A stretch of DNA of 64,000 nucleotides, taken from the NCBI GenBank assembly GCA_903864835.1, contig CAIPHK010000040.1, positions 62,001 to 126,000 of the forward strand, in the 5' to 3' direction. This document shows, in pieces, positions 9,242 to 18,907 of this stretch. The translations under genes and the position numbers were made by a program. Positions within the stretch are counted from its first letter, which is position 1; each line of letters opens with the position of its first letter. The notes beneath the pieces are model-generated. The model was not told the DNA's origin and made no database searches. It saw nothing but the letters and a program-made list of their open reading frames with translations. The DNA is from an uncultured bacterium. Its GTDB lineage: Bacteria; Margulisbacteria; Marinamargulisbacteria; SXXA01.

Positions 9242-10710
9242 TTTCGAATATACCCTTTAATAACGTCGTTTATCACCGCCTGAAACCGATCCCCCTTTGC
9301 TTCCGCAGACGTCATCGAATCAGAATATTCATGACTAAAATCAAAAATCCCCAAACCATTAAGCGCAAGTGACGGAAAGCCTAATAATCCGATTATCACC
9401 GCCGCGACGATGTTATTTTTCACACTCCACCGTTCCGAAGCAAAGTAAGTCATCATTAATAAGAACAATATAGAACCACTCATCAAAAGGTCCCGGGATG
9501 CGCCTAGAGACCCAAGAATCATAATACCAACAAAAACAATAAATTCTTTCCGAATTTGATATGCCCAATAGAAGCCAATAAACAGCCCAAACTCTTGAAG
9601 CACAAATATTGCCCACTTTGCGACACCCAGATGCAGCATATGCAATGAGATAAAAATAGAAAATTTAGCGTATTCCCGATGATACCCATAAAACACGCCC
9701 ATAAACGCGATCACCACAAATGCACTAACGGCGGCATAGCGATGCGCAACCACCATTTTCTGGACGCCTCTAAAATCGACTCCATTTTTCATTAGAACCA
9801 TGACGAAAAGAGCAACTCCAAATGAAAGGAACGAAAACACCGATGTACTTGCTAAATACAATAAGAATGGCCCGGATACAAACTGGGTGAATCGCCGGTC
9901 ATCACCCATTCCTCGATCAATACCAATCAGCACCCTCATCGCCGCAACCGCAGCAATGGTATGCCCAGGCAACCAAAAAAAATAATTTGCAAAATCTTGA
10001 ATACGAAGGGGGCTAAATACCCATTGACTACCCCCATTTTGGATATCATTAATAATCTGAGGAAACGCCCCCCATGCCATTAACGGAAAAAACAACCCAT
10101 CCAACCCCACCAAAAACAGCAAGAGAAAGATAAAGCTCCACCTATTTTTAATCTCAGACAACACACTACTCACTAATACACTCGCCACCACAACATTGAC
10201 GCCGATAAACATCGCTTGGAAATGAAATGTCGTCAGCGCATGACCCCAACCCATGGCCTTCGATAGCCAAATCGACGGAAGGAAAATAGCGTAATAATAG
10301 GCCAATTCATGGTGTTTTCCGTCCTGCCCCCACACAACCGAAGGGCGTAACACCGCATGATATATTCCATCAAGAAGGGTGTTGTATTTGTAATAATCCC
10401 AATTTGGGACCGTCGTCATGCCATTCACCAAATAGCCAAATCCAATGACCGTCAGCAACAGAACCATGACGACGGTACTCCACCGGGGAATACAGAGAGA
10501 GACCCATTCCCGTGCAGACCGGCCGGCCCATCCATGCCATCCACGCCGCACATCCCTTGCAACCCAGAGGCTATAGATCGCCGCTATTCCAAGATTAACC
10601 CAAGTCGGCAAGAGCGTATTTGAAATCAGAAAAAAGAAATTATAGCTATGGACAATCCATTTAAGACGGGTCATTCGGAATAAACTCGGAGTATACCCGC
10701 CAAATCCCAT
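9238..10710 (-). CDS. large multi-pass membrane protein, possible GT-C transferase or polymerase
   Basis: 490 residues with about eleven hydrophobic segments. Between the second and third segments is VPNWDYYKYNTLLDG, an acidic and tyrosine-rich loop of the sort found in GT-C enzymes and polymerases. The start used is ATG at 10710; a second ATG twelve codons in is possible. It overlaps the following gene by 4 bp and lies 51 bp after the frameshifted membrane gene. Function is inferred from operon position only. Confidence 0.65.
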   Translation of the reverse strand: MGFGGYTPSLFRMTRLKWIVHSYNFFFLISNTLLPTWVNLGIAAIYSLWVARDVRRGWHGWAGRSAREWVSLCIPRWSTVVMVLLLTVIGFGYLVNGMTTVPNWDYYKYNTLLDGIYHAVLRPSVVWGQDGKHHELAYYYAIFLPSIWLSKAMGWGHALTTFHFQAMFIGVNVVVASVLVSSVLSEIKNRWSFIFLLLFLVGLDGLFFPLMAWGAFPQIINDIQNGGSQWVFSPLRIQDFANYFFWLPGHTIAAVAAMRVLIGIDRGMGDDRRFTQFVSGPFLLYLASTSVFSFLSFGVALFVMVLMKNGVDFRGVQKMVVAHRYAAVSAFVVIAFMGVFYGYHREYAKFSIFISLHMLHLGVAKWAIFVLQEFGLFIGFYWAYQIRKEFIVFVGIMILGSLGASRDLLMSGSILFLLMMTYFASERWSVKNNIVAAVIIGLLGFPSLALNGLGIFDFSHEYSDSMTSAEAKGDRFQAVINDVIKGYIRK

Positions 10711-10761
10711 CCCTCAACGAAATCCCCGGCGTCCACCCCGTCGGCATCTAAAACAAAGTGT

Positions 10762-12466
10762 CTAATGGCCATTACGGTCTCCAATATTGTCGTCAAAAAT
10801 CCAAATGCTATAGCCCGCCGAAGTTTCTACCGTGCGACTCGGACGTCGGGCCCCAATCCAACTTTCAGCTTGAGACGAAAATCCAGGGAACATCACGACA
10901 CTAAACGGGCCCGCTATTTCATCGGGAGATGCTATCCGATCCGGGATAAATGCCACTTCAAGGGCATCTCTCCACCCATGTTCTTCTTCCGACAACTTGC
11001 GGCAATTAGGCAAAATTGCAGCCCAAGTACTCTGCCCGGGCTTAAGGTGGCGGAAATAATATTTGAGCAAACAATATTGCTCACAATGGAGGAGGGGATC
11101 CATCATTATGACCGTCGTTGGAGGGGCCGTTCGCCAGACCCGGCCCAACTCTTGAACCGCGTACCCTTCCGCAGAAAAAATTCGGGCTGCACCAAACGCA
11201 AACATCAAATTAAAGGAAATTATTACGGGAAGGACCAGTCGAATCCAAAGAACCCGACCGAGGTCCTCATCTTTCCGAAGCGTCCGAACACCCATCGCCA
11301 CCGCAACAACCCCAAACCAGCTCAGAATGAACTGAATACCCACCAACTTGCTTGCCCAAAGTGGTTGAATAGGTAACTGGCGCTGGACGCTTAAAATCGT
11401 CAACACCAAGGGTTGCAATCGGACCAGGGCAATCGCACTCACAATACTGACTAAACCAACCCCAATTAATCCCCATTTTATCCAACGCCACATTAATTCC
11501 GACACCGTCGGGAAATAATAAAAACGTCGAACATGCCCCAAATATCCGATCAGAACCAAGCCCATCCCCCACCGCCCAGGAATCAAATACCGCTCAAATA
11601 TTCCCGATTTTGCGTACAGAAAAATTTGAGGAATCATGATTAATGCCGCAATCACTCCCCCCGATACCCACCGGGGTGTCAACTCAAACTTCGGGATTTC
11701 CCGTCGATGCCCTTTGATCCAAACGAACAACGCAATGCCAAGTATTGCGGCCCCGATTCCTCCCGAAAAAAACAATGCCAGGGCGGTCAATCCCACTTTG
11801 CCAACCACAGCGATTCCCAGCGGAGCAACCCCATACGCCCCTTGATCGAGAGGAAGATGCCCTTTAATCCACACCAACTCTGCAATCCCAAACCCCACCA
11901 ATGCAAGATCGTCGGGCCACCGCCTGTAAGCCCCACCCATCATCCATCTCAAGCCAATCACAGCCGGAATCATTAAGATAAAACTTTCCTTGGCCATAGT
12001 TGCAACCACGATGCCCACTAACCCACCAATCCGGGATACCCATAACGTCCGGTGTCCCAATCATGGTCAAAAATACCCAAAGGAGCCCCTCGGATCTCGA
12101 AAATCCCACTTGCCGCGCAATCCGCATTCCAAGTAACGAAGTCACAATGGCCGCCCCATAACTGATTAAAAACTGGGGAAAAAAATTAACACCAAACGCC
12201 CAGGTTCGAAGCACCAAAATTACTTGAAGAAGCGGTCGAAAGCGGGTCTTCATGTCCTCCGCCACCCAATACCGGAGTACTTTTACCAGCGGCATTCCCC
12301 CATCCAATTGACTCAAAATTCGAAATTGTTGATGGTCGTCCCGAAAATGGGGCCCAGAGAAAAAAATACCACCACACCCAAACAACGCCAGCCAAAAAAA
12401 CGCGATTCCCACCGCCGATAGGGAGGGGTAACGGCGCATCCACCCAATGATGGCTTGTGCCCACAT
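10762..12466 (-). pseudogene. frameshifted GT-C-like membrane glycosyltransferase
   Basis: Two overlapping minus-strand reading frames look like one protein. The 5' part (12466 to about 12020) encodes a membrane start and an acidic first loop, FRDDHQQFRIL. Around 12010-12055 the plausible protein moves to the other frame, which continues as VGIVVATMAKESFILMIP through more membrane helices and a soluble tail to 10762. Joining them gives a protein of about 550-580 residues with GT-C architecture. The shift corresponds to one extra base (or two missing) on the minus strand, after the TGA just 5' of 12060. It may be a real inactivation, a recent error in a G-rich stretch, or an assembly error. 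Confidence 0.7.
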
Positions 12467-12515
12467 AATTAGCTGAATGGTCCTGGGGTCATCAGGAACT
12501 TCGAATAGGTCATGT

Positions 12516-13550
12516 CTACAACCGCCCCGCCCAAACCATCATTTTGGAGAGCCCCTCATCAATCGTTGTCCCAGGCATCCAATTCAGCAAGTCTCTCGCC
12601 TTCGAGACATCCGCAACAAAGATCTTTTGGTCGCTCTCTCGCGGCGGTAACTGGGTATAGCGCAATGAGATCCCCGTATACCGTTCGAGCCAATCGAACA
12701 ACTCTAATAACGACAATGAATTGGCCATTCCCCCACCCACATTAAACACCTGGCCTTTTACTCGATCAATCACAGGTACCACCGAAAAATACAATCGAAT
12801 CATGTCATCTGCATGCAATACGTCCCGAACCTGCTTGCCACTCCCAGAGATAGTGAAAAGGGCCATATCTGGCGTTAATTTTTGTTGAACAGCCTGTTGG
12901 CAAAACCACCCAATCCATCCTTGGTCGTAAGTCGCAAATTGACGTCCGCCGTACATCGACGAATGCCGAAACACCACCGTTTTCAGACCAAAGACCCGAG
13001 CATAATCCAACATATATTGATCAACAGCCCCTTTTGAACATCCATACGGAGATCTAAATTCCAAAGGCAGCCGCTCATCAAATCCGTTGTCATATCCAAC
13101 GGCGCGATATCGAGTATCTGTCTCGTCGTAGGCAATCCATTCCAAATCACCATACACCTTATTGGTCGATGAATAGGTCACCGTCGCATGGGGCGCAAAT
13201 TTACGAACAGCCTCCAATACATTAAACCCGCCAACAACGTTCGTATTAAAATCCAAGCGCGGGGTTTCAATAGAGGTGGTCATCGCCACCTGTCCCGCCA
13301 AGTGGAACACTACATCGGGGGACGCCTCGCGCATCACATGATCCACTGTCGCCGCATCACTCGTGTCTCCATGAACAAATTTAAAATCCCCCAAGGACTG
13401 TAACCAAGACCGGTTTTGGTCGGATCCAAATCGACAGAGATTATCCAGTATAGTCAATTCATCGCCGCGGCGAAGGACTTCGCTCGCCAAATTCGAACCC
13501 AGAAACCCACACCCTCCGGTAATTAAAAACTTCATTTTAGAGTTGGTCAT
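12516..13550 (-). CDS. CDP-paratose 2-epimerase-like SDR (RfbE/TyvE family)
   Basis: A 344-residue NAD-dependent short-chain epimerase. The Rossmann motif TGGCGFLGSNLA is at residues 11-22. SSTNKVYGD and the YGCSK tyrosine-lysine pair follow, and the MYGGRQ and DQGWIGWF stretches are typical of the CDP-tyvelose epimerase branch. That enzyme converts CDP-paratose to CDP-tyvelose in Salmonella-type O-antigens. It overlaps the upstream reductase-like gene by 14 bp. With the cytidylyltransferase upstream this suggests a CDP-3,6-dideoxyhexose or related sugar. The exact substrate is inference. Confidence 0.75.
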   Translation of the reverse strand: MTNSKMKFLITGGCGFLGSNLASEVLRRGDELTILDNLCRFGSDQNRSWLQSLGDFKFVHGDTSDAATVDHVMREASPDVVFHLAGQVAMTTSIETPRLDFNTNVVGGFNVLEAVRKFAPHATVTYSSTNKVYGDLEWIAYDETDTRYRAVGYDNGFDERLPLEFRSPYGCSKGAVDQYMLDYARVFGLKTVVFRHSSMYGGRQFATYDQGWIGWFCQQAVQQKLTPDMALFTISGSGKQVRDVLHADDMIRLYFSVVPVIDRVKGQVFNVGGGMANSLSLLELFDWLERYTGISLRYTQLPPRESDQKIFVADVSKARDLLNWMPGTTIDEGLSKMMVWAGRL

Positions 13551-14451
13551 AATAGTTCACCGTCGATTGTAAAGAGATTTCAGAATCCGATTGAACAAAC
13601 CCAAATTCCGACGCCAGAGTACTGGCGTTATAAAATTCGTCAGACTCATTGGGCCGTGCTGGAACGGCACCCCATTGCCACAACTCAGGTTCAAACCGAG
13701 GAAGGACCTTACTCAATTTAATCGCCAATTCCTGGATAGATGTCGACTGGCCACTGCCCACATTGATCACGGAGGGAATCGAATGCCCGGCAATGTGCGA
13801 TTGAACCAACCCGGCAATCCACACCCCGACATCTCCGACATACACATAATCCCGTCGTTGGACCCCAGACGACAAGGGCACTGGCCGCCGATGGAGTTGG
13901 CTCTCAATGAGGTACGGAATAATCTTTGATCCATGCTCGCGAGGGCCATACATCGCAAACGGACGAACGATGACCGAGGACCGTGCGGGATGAGACAACA
14001 AATAATGCGACATCACAAACTTTGAAATCCCATATATCGTTTTTGGATGACAGGGCGTCTGTTCAGTCAATTGGCCATAACCCACATTGTATTCCAAGCC
14101 TGTGCCGACTTGGATCCAAAATGTTGAATCGGCCACGGAGTCAAATAGCACCGATGGCCCGACGTAATTAATCTGAACACTCTTCTGGGTGTCCTTTTCG
14201 GTTTTAACGACCCCATATCCGGCCGCGTTAATCACCACATCAAAGTGCCGAATCGAAGGCTTGAGATTTGTTAGATCAATCGGGACCACATCCGGCCCCG
14301 TCGACCGATGGGATCCAATCCAAACCGAGAATTGCGTATGCCGTTTAAGGGCATCCACAATATGCGACCCGACAAAACCGGTACCACCTAACACAAGAAC
14401 ATCAACCATTCGAATATACCTGAATATCCCGCGCCAATTGACTCGCACCAT
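13537..14451 (-). CDS. NAD-dependent epimerase/reductase, possibly CDP-paratose synthase-like
   Basis: A 304-residue SDR. The N-terminal motif VLGGTGFVGSHI lies near residues 16-27, with the YGISK catalytic pair, MYGPREHGSK, and LSSGVQRRDYVYVGD. The last resembles the SGLQQRDF region of Salmonella RfbS, which reduces the 4-keto group to make CDP-paratose. Its position between the cytidylyltransferase and the RfbE-like epimerase fits that role. A generic GDP- or dTDP-sugar epimerase is also possible. It is 33 bp downstream of rfbF and overlaps the next gene by 14 bp. Confidence 0.6.
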   Translation of the reverse strand: MVRVNWRGIFRYIRMVDVLVLGGTGFVGSHIVDALKRHTQFSVWIGSHRSTGPDVVPIDLTNLKPSIRHFDVVINAAGYGVVKTEKDTQKSVQINYVGPSVLFDSVADSTFWIQVGTGLEYNVGYGQLTEQTPCHPKTIYGISKFVMSHYLLSHPARSSVIVRPFAMYGPREHGSKIIPYLIESQLHRRPVPLSSGVQRRDYVYVGDVGVWIAGLVQSHIAGHSIPSVINVGSGQSTSIQELAIKLSKVLPRFEPELWQWGAVPARPNESDEFYNASTLASEFGFVQSDSEISLQSTVNYYDQL

Positions 14452-14484
14452 GCCCAGTTACAAAAACGAGTTGGCCTCTGACTC

Positions 14485-15255
14485 TCACCAGACTTTCCAT
14501 TCGGCCTCGTTATTTACCCACATGGATTCCAATTCTATTTTATCTCGTAATGTATCCATCGGCTTCCAAAACCCGTAATGTTTAAATGCCATCATTTCGT
14601 CGTTTCGAGCCAAGGATTCCAGCGGTTCTCTCTCAAAGAGAGTCTCATCTCCTGCGATCGTGTCAAAGACCTCCGGTTGACACACAAAAAAACCACCGTT
14701 AACCCAGGCACCATCCCCTTTTGGCTTTTCAAAAAACGATTGAACCTGATCCGTTTCGCTTAAATTCAATGCCCCAAACCGCCCCGAAATTTGGACAGCT
14801 GTGACAGTCAGTTTTTTTCCGTGCGATTTATGAAAGTGGAGCAACGCCGGAATATCCACGTTCCCAACGCCATCGCCATACGTCATTAAAAATTGTTCAT
14901 CTCCAATATACTTTTGGATCCGCTTCACACGACCACCCGTCATGGTATGCAAGCCGGTATCTACTAGAGTAATTTTCCATGGCTCGGCTTTGGAGCTATG
15001 AATCCGAGTCGTATTTTCCCCCAAATCGATCGTCAAATCAGAGCAATGTCGATAATAATTACAAAAATATTCTTTAATGGACTCGCCTTTATAGCCCAGA
15101 CAAACCACGAATTCATTAAATCCATAGTGAGAATAGATTTTCATAATATGCCACAGGATCGGCCGCCCACCAATCTCGATCATGGGCTTCGGTTTTAACC
15201 CTGTTTCTTCGGATATACGAGTGCCTAACCCACCTGCAAGTAGTACGATTTTCAT
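14485..15255 (-). CDS. rfbF: glucose-1-phosphate cytidylyltransferase
   Basis: 256 residues, the usual length for RfbF. It makes CDP-glucose from CTP and glucose 1-phosphate, the first step of CDP-dideoxyhexose synthesis. The nucleotide-binding signature [20 protein letters not shown] is at residues 6-25. [12 protein letters not shown] supplies the metal-binding aspartate, and VNGGFFVC and [11 protein letters not shown] are characteristic. It overlaps fcl by 4 bp (ATGA), so it is in the same operon. The dehydratase and deoxygenase that normally follow (RfbG, RfbH) are not encoded next to it. Confidence 0.92.
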   Translation of the reverse strand: MKIVLLAGGLGTRISEETGLKPKPMIEIGGRPILWHIMKIYSHYGFNEFVVCLGYKGESIKEYFCNYYRHCSDLTIDLGENTTRIHSSKAEPWKITLVDTGLHTMTGGRVKRIQKYIGDEQFLMTYGDGVGNVDIPALLHFHKSHGKKLTVTAVQISGRFGALNLSETDQVQSFFEKPKGDGAWVNGGFFVCQPEVFDTIAGDETLFEREPLESLARNDEMMAFKHYGFWKPMDTLRDKIELESMWVNNEAEWKVW

Positions 15256-16184
15256 TTAAAATTCCGCCTTCTGAACTCTGAATATACCATCCCAATCCCC
15301 TCCTGCAACGAAATACATGGTTCCCATCCCAACGCCTTAATTCTGGAAACATCCAACAGCTTTCGAGGTGTTCCGTCGGGCTTTGTGACATCAAACCGAA
15401 AGGTACCGGTATACCCAACCACATCCGCAATCAAGTCTGCCAACTCGCGAATCGTCACGTCCTCCCCACACCCAACATTGACGATAGCCGAACTAGAATA
15501 CCGATCCAGTAACATCAGACACGCATCAGCCAAGTCATCGACATAAAGAAATTCCCGACGTGGTGTTCCGGTTCCCCAAATCTCCACTTCTGGCTGCCCC
15601 GTCACCTTCGCCTCATGAATTTTTCGTAACAATGCCGGTAATACATGGGAATTTTGGAGTTCATAGGTATCGTTGGGTCCGTAGAGATTCGTTGGCATCG
15701 CCGAAATAAAGGACACACCATATTGCTGAGCATACGATTGGCACATCACAATTCCTGCAATTTTAGCCACCGCATAGGCTTCATTTGTCGGCTCCAATGC
15801 CCCGGTCAACAATGCGGATTCCTTCATCGGCTGTTCCGCAAATTTTGGATAAATACAGGAACTCCCCAAAAACAATAACTTTTTGACCCCCGTTTGATAG
15901 GCGGAATGGATCACGTTGGTTTCCATCATCAAATTTTGGTAAATAAAATCAGCGGGATAGGTGGAATTTGCATAAATGCCCCCCACTTTTGCGGCGGCCA
16001 ACACCACATAGTCCGGCCGCTCCTTGTCAAAAAAATCACGGACTGCGGATTGCTCCGTCAAATCAAGTTCGGCATGGGTCCGTGTAATAATTGTGGTAAA
16101 ACCAGCATCGTGTAATTTTCGCACAATGGCCGATCCCACCATTCCCCGATGCCCGGCAACATAGACGCGATCCGTCGGTTTCAT
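15252..16184 (-). CDS. fcl: GDP-L-fucose synthase
   Basis: 310 residues. It epimerises and reduces GDP-4-keto-6-deoxymannose to GDP-L-fucose using NADPH in the cytoplasm. The NADP-binding motif [16 protein letters not shown] is at residues 8-23. GSSCIYP and the YAVAK catalytic tyrosine-lysine pair follow, as do PTNLYGPND and the [14 protein letters not shown] region of this family. Its ATG shares one base with the gmd stop codon (TAATG), so the two pathway enzymes are translationally coupled. Confidence 0.95.
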   Translation of the reverse strand: MKPTDRVYVAGHRGMVGSAIVRKLHDAGFTTIITRTHAELDLTEQSAVRDFFDKERPDYVVLAAAKVGGIYANSTYPADFIYQNLMMETNVIHSAYQTGVKKLLFLGSSCIYPKFAEQPMKESALLTGALEPTNEAYAVAKIAGIVMCQSYAQQYGVSFISAMPTNLYGPNDTYELQNSHVLPALLRKIHEAKVTGQPEVEIWGTGTPRREFLYVDDLADACLMLLDRYSSSAIVNVGCGEDVTIRELADLIADVVGYTGTFRFDVTKPDGTPRKLLDVSRIKALGWEPCISLQEGIGMVYSEFRRRNFK

Positions 16185-17224
16185 TAGCGTGACTTAAACG
16201 TTTCTAGGTCATCCGCCACCATCAAGTCGATCAATCCGTTCAAATCCACCGTCGGTTCCCATCCCAAGACCCGCTTCGCTTTAGAGGCGTCACCGATCAG
16301 CAAATCGACTTCAGCCGGACGGTAATACTTGGGATCGACCGCAACCACCGGCCTCCCCGTCGCTCGATCCACATACACTTCTTTATCCCCGACCAATCCA
16401 TTGGACTGGGCCTTAATCCCCAATTTTTCCATGGTGGATTCTAAAAACTCGCGAACCGAATAGGTTTTTCCGGTTGCAATCACAAAATCCTCAGCGGTGG
16501 GTTGCTGAAGCATCAGCCACATCGCGTTCACATAGTCCCCCGCAAATCCCCAGTCGCGCTTGGCTTCCAAATTCCCTAAATACAAGGTTCCACCCAATCC
16601 TAACTTGTATTTCACCAATGCTTCGACGATTTTTTTGGTCACGAAGGTCCGGCCACGGCGCGGGGATTCGTGGTTAAACAAAATCCCATTGCAAGCAAAT
16701 AGGTTATAACTTTCGCGGTAATTCACCGTCATCCAATAGGAATATAACTTTGCAACCGCATAAGGGCTTCTGGGATAAAACGGGGTGGATTCCTTTTGAG
16801 GAATTTCAACCACCTTTCCATAAAGCTCGGAGGAGGACGCCTGGTAGAACTTGGCCTCGGGACATTGATCCAACATGGCGTCCAAAAGCCGGGTCGTGCC
16901 CAGGCCGGTAGTATCGCCGGTGTATTCCGGGATTTCAAAACTCACACTGACATGGCTTTGGGCGGCCAAGTTATAAATTTCATCGGGCATAATTTGGTGC
17001 AACAGCTTCGTTAACGCACCGCCATCTTGGAGGTCGCCGTAATGTAGAAACATCGGAAGGCCGGACTCGTGGACATCTCGGTAAAGGTGATCAATCCGAC
17101 CCGTGTTAAATGAAGAGGACCGCCGAATGATGCCATGGACTTCATACCCTTTGTTCAACAGTAGTTCCGCAAGGTACGATCCGTCTTGGCCCGTAATCCC
17201 TGTGATAAGTGCCTTTTTCTTCAT
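16184..17224 (-). CDS. gmd: GDP-mannose 4,6-dehydratase
   Basis: 346 residues from the ATG at 17224. I prefer this start to an upstream in-frame one at 17275 because it directly precedes [19 protein letters not shown], the normal N-terminus, and has AAGGG upstream. It converts GDP-mannose to GDP-4-keto-6-deoxymannose. [19 protein letters not shown] with the catalytic tyrosine and lysine, and FNHESPRRG are all present. It is the first gene of the long minus-strand glycan operon. The promoter should lie in the 99 bp between it and the divergent dehydrogenase gene. Confidence 0.95.
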   Translation of the reverse strand: MKKKALITGITGQDGSYLAELLLNKGYEVHGIIRRSSSFNTGRIDHLYRDVHESGLPMFLHYGDLQDGGALTKLLHQIMPDEIYNLAAQSHVSVSFEIPEYTGDTTGLGTTRLLDAMLDQCPEAKFYQASSSELYGKVVEIPQKESTPFYPRSPYAVAKLYSYWMTVNYRESYNLFACNGILFNHESPRRGRTFVTKKIVEALVKYKLGLGGTLYLGNLEAKRDWGFAGDYVNAMWLMLQQPTAEDFVIATGKTYSVREFLESTMEKLGIKAQSNGLVGDKEVYVDRATGRPVVAVDPKYYRPAEVDLLIGDASKAKRVLGWEPTVDLNGLIDLMVADDLETFKSR

Positions 17225-17323
17225 TAAGAAGTAATCCCTTCGATTCCCGACATATTGGGCAGTGTTATACCTCAATACGCAGTATTCACGCGAGCCCCTA
17301 AATCACATAGGCTAGAGGGGACT

Positions 17324-18271
17324 ATGCCACACCCTCCCCAAATCGCAGTCTCCGCCCTCAGCTTTTCAAAAAACAAGATTCTCGTCAGGGAACTCGGTCA
17401 GGATTTCCAAAACCCCAGATTCAACACCACGGGACGGACATTAAGCGAGCCGGAACTGCTAGATATGTTACAAGGTGCCGACGCCGCGATTGTCGGGACC
17501 GAACCCATCACGGAGACATTACTCGCGCAGTTGCCCCAGCTAAAATTTCTCTCCAAATATGGCGTAGGAATGGACAATATCGACTTGGACGCGTGTAAAA
17601 AACATAATATTGCTGTCGGCTGGACCGGCGGGGTCAACAAAACCGCAGTTGCAGAAATGACTCTCGCGTTTATGATTTCGTTGTGTCGAAATCTATTTCT
17701 CACGTCCCAACAATTAAAGACCGGCATCTGGAATAAAAACGGTGGGGTTCAATTGGGTGGGAAAACGGTCGGCATTATCGGCGCAGGCTATATTGGCCAG
17801 GAATTGATCCGACTACTCGCCCCGTTCCATTGCCGAATTCTGATCAACGACATAATCGATCAATCCGAATATATCGCGTTGGTGGGTGCGACAGCGGTCT
17901 CCAAAGACGTCCTATTCAGGGAATCGGATATCGTGACCATTCATACCCCATTAACCCCTGAGACTCATCACTTAATTACCGCCGACACCATGGCATTAAT
18001 GAAACCCACCGCGTTTTTAATCAACACTGCTCGGGGCCGCATTGTGGACCTTAACTCCCTCAAAATTGCATTGAAAAACGGGATCATCGCCGGGGCGGCA
18101 TTGGATACTTACGAGCATGAACCCCCAACGGACTTCGAATTATTTCAATTGCCTAACCTCATTTGCACCCCGCATATCGGAGGAAATTCGGTCGAGGCGG
18201 TTCTCGCGATGGGGCGGTGTGCGATCGGTCATTTGCGGGAGTATTTTAATTTCGTTTCTTTATCGACCTAA
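17324..18271 (+). CDS. D-isomer-specific 2-hydroxyacid dehydrogenase (SerA-like)
   Basis: 315 residues from the ATG at 17324, which has GAGGGG five bases upstream; a longer in-frame start at 17255 lacks this. It is a cytoplasmic NAD-dependent oxidoreductase of the phosphoglycerate dehydrogenase type. The NAD motif VGIIGAGYIGQEL is in the middle. The catalytic Arg (NTARGRIVD), Glu (DTYEHEPP) and His (CTPHIGG) are all present. There is no C-terminal ACT domain, so it is the short form and its substrate is uncertain. It is divergent from gmd, and its 3' end contains one arm of the AbiE operator. Confidence 0.88.
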   Translation: MPHPPQIAVSALSFSKNKILVRELGQDFQNPRFNTTGRTLSEPELLDMLQGADAAIVGTEPITETLLAQLPQLKFLSKYGVGMDNIDLDACKKHNIAVGWTGGVNKTAVAEMTLAFMISLCRNLFLTSQQLKTGIWNKNGGVQLGGKTVGIIGAGYIGQELIRLLAPFHCRILINDIIDQSEYIALVGATAVSKDVLFRESDIVTIHTPLTPETHHLITADTMALMKPTAFLINTARGRIVDLNSLKIALKNGIIAGAALDTYEHEPPTDFELFQLPNLICTPHIGGNSVEAVLAMGRCAIGHLREYFNFVSLST

Positions 18272-18297
18272 TTATTATATGATAAAGAAATGAAATT
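18248..18297. promoter_or_regulatory. inverted-repeat operator for the AbiE toxin-antitoxin operon
   Basis: Two 17-bp arms, 18248-18264 and 18281-18297, are reverse complements with one mismatch (left arm AATTTCGTTTCTTTATC). They are separated by a 16-bp AT-rich spacer. The left arm lies in the end of the dehydrogenase gene and the right arm covers the abiEi start codon at 18290. Characterised AbiEi antitoxins repress their own promoter by binding inverted repeats, so this is the likely operator. Confidence 0.75.
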
Positions 18298-18907
18298 TAT
18301 TCAATTCAAAGAAAAACTACAGAAGCTAAGCCTGTTTTCTTTGGCCGACATTCATATCTTGGACCCCGGTTTTCATCGGAACCAATTAACCGGATGGCTT
18401 AGGCAGGGCTATATCAAAAAGCTTAAAAAAGGATTTTATTTTTTTTCCGACACGGTGATGGATGAGTCTTTTTTATACATCGTCGCCAATAAAATTTATT
18501 CTCCGTCGTATGTCTCACTGGAATTTTCTCTTGCACACTATGGGTTTATTCCAGAAAGTGTTTACGCAATAACCTCCATTTCCACACGAAAAACAAAGAC
18601 AATCGTTACCGACATCGGAACTTTTTTGTATCGGAACATTAAGACAGACTTGATGTTTGGATATCATTTAGAAAAAACATCCGCGCTGACATACAAAACA
18701 GCGTCGCCCGAAAAGGCCGTGTTAGATTTTCTGTACTTTAATAAAACACTTGGAGATCTCTCTTCGATTCAAGAAATGAGATTTAATGTCGTTGAAATGC
18801 AATCAAAAATAGATTGGGAGAAGTGTGACCGGTATCTGGTAGCATTTAATTCACCCACTCTAAACAACAGATTTCAACAATTGAAGGCCTATATTTTCCA
18901 TGCTTGA
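18290..18907 (+). CDS. abiEi: AbiEi-type antitoxin / transcriptional repressor
   Basis: 205 residues. The N-terminal winged-helix region includes LTGWLRQGYIKKLKKGFYFF, typical of AbiEi-like type IV antitoxins. The remainder (SPSYVSLEFSLAHYGFIPE) matches the antitoxin C-terminal domain. It counteracts the nucleotidyltransferase toxin without binding it directly and represses the operon. It overlaps the toxin gene by 8 bp, the standard antitoxin-first order, and starts inside the inverted-repeat operator. AbiE systems can cause phage abortive infection. Confidence 0.88.
   Translation: MKFIQFKEKLQKLSLFSLADIHILDPGFHRNQLTGWLRQGYIKKLKKGFYFFSDTVMDESFLYIVANKIYSPSYVSLEFSLAHYGFIPESVYAITSISTRKTKTIVTDIGTFLYRNIKTDLMFGYHLEKTSALTYKTASPEKAVLDFLYFNKTLGDLSSIQEMRFNVVEMQSKIDWEKCDRYLVAFNSPTLNNRFQQLKAYIFHA

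Noticed and set aside
10765-11376. 203-codon plus-strand frame opposite the frameshifted GT-C-like gene
   Set aside because: Low-complexity proline/arginine-rich antisense frame without start signals.
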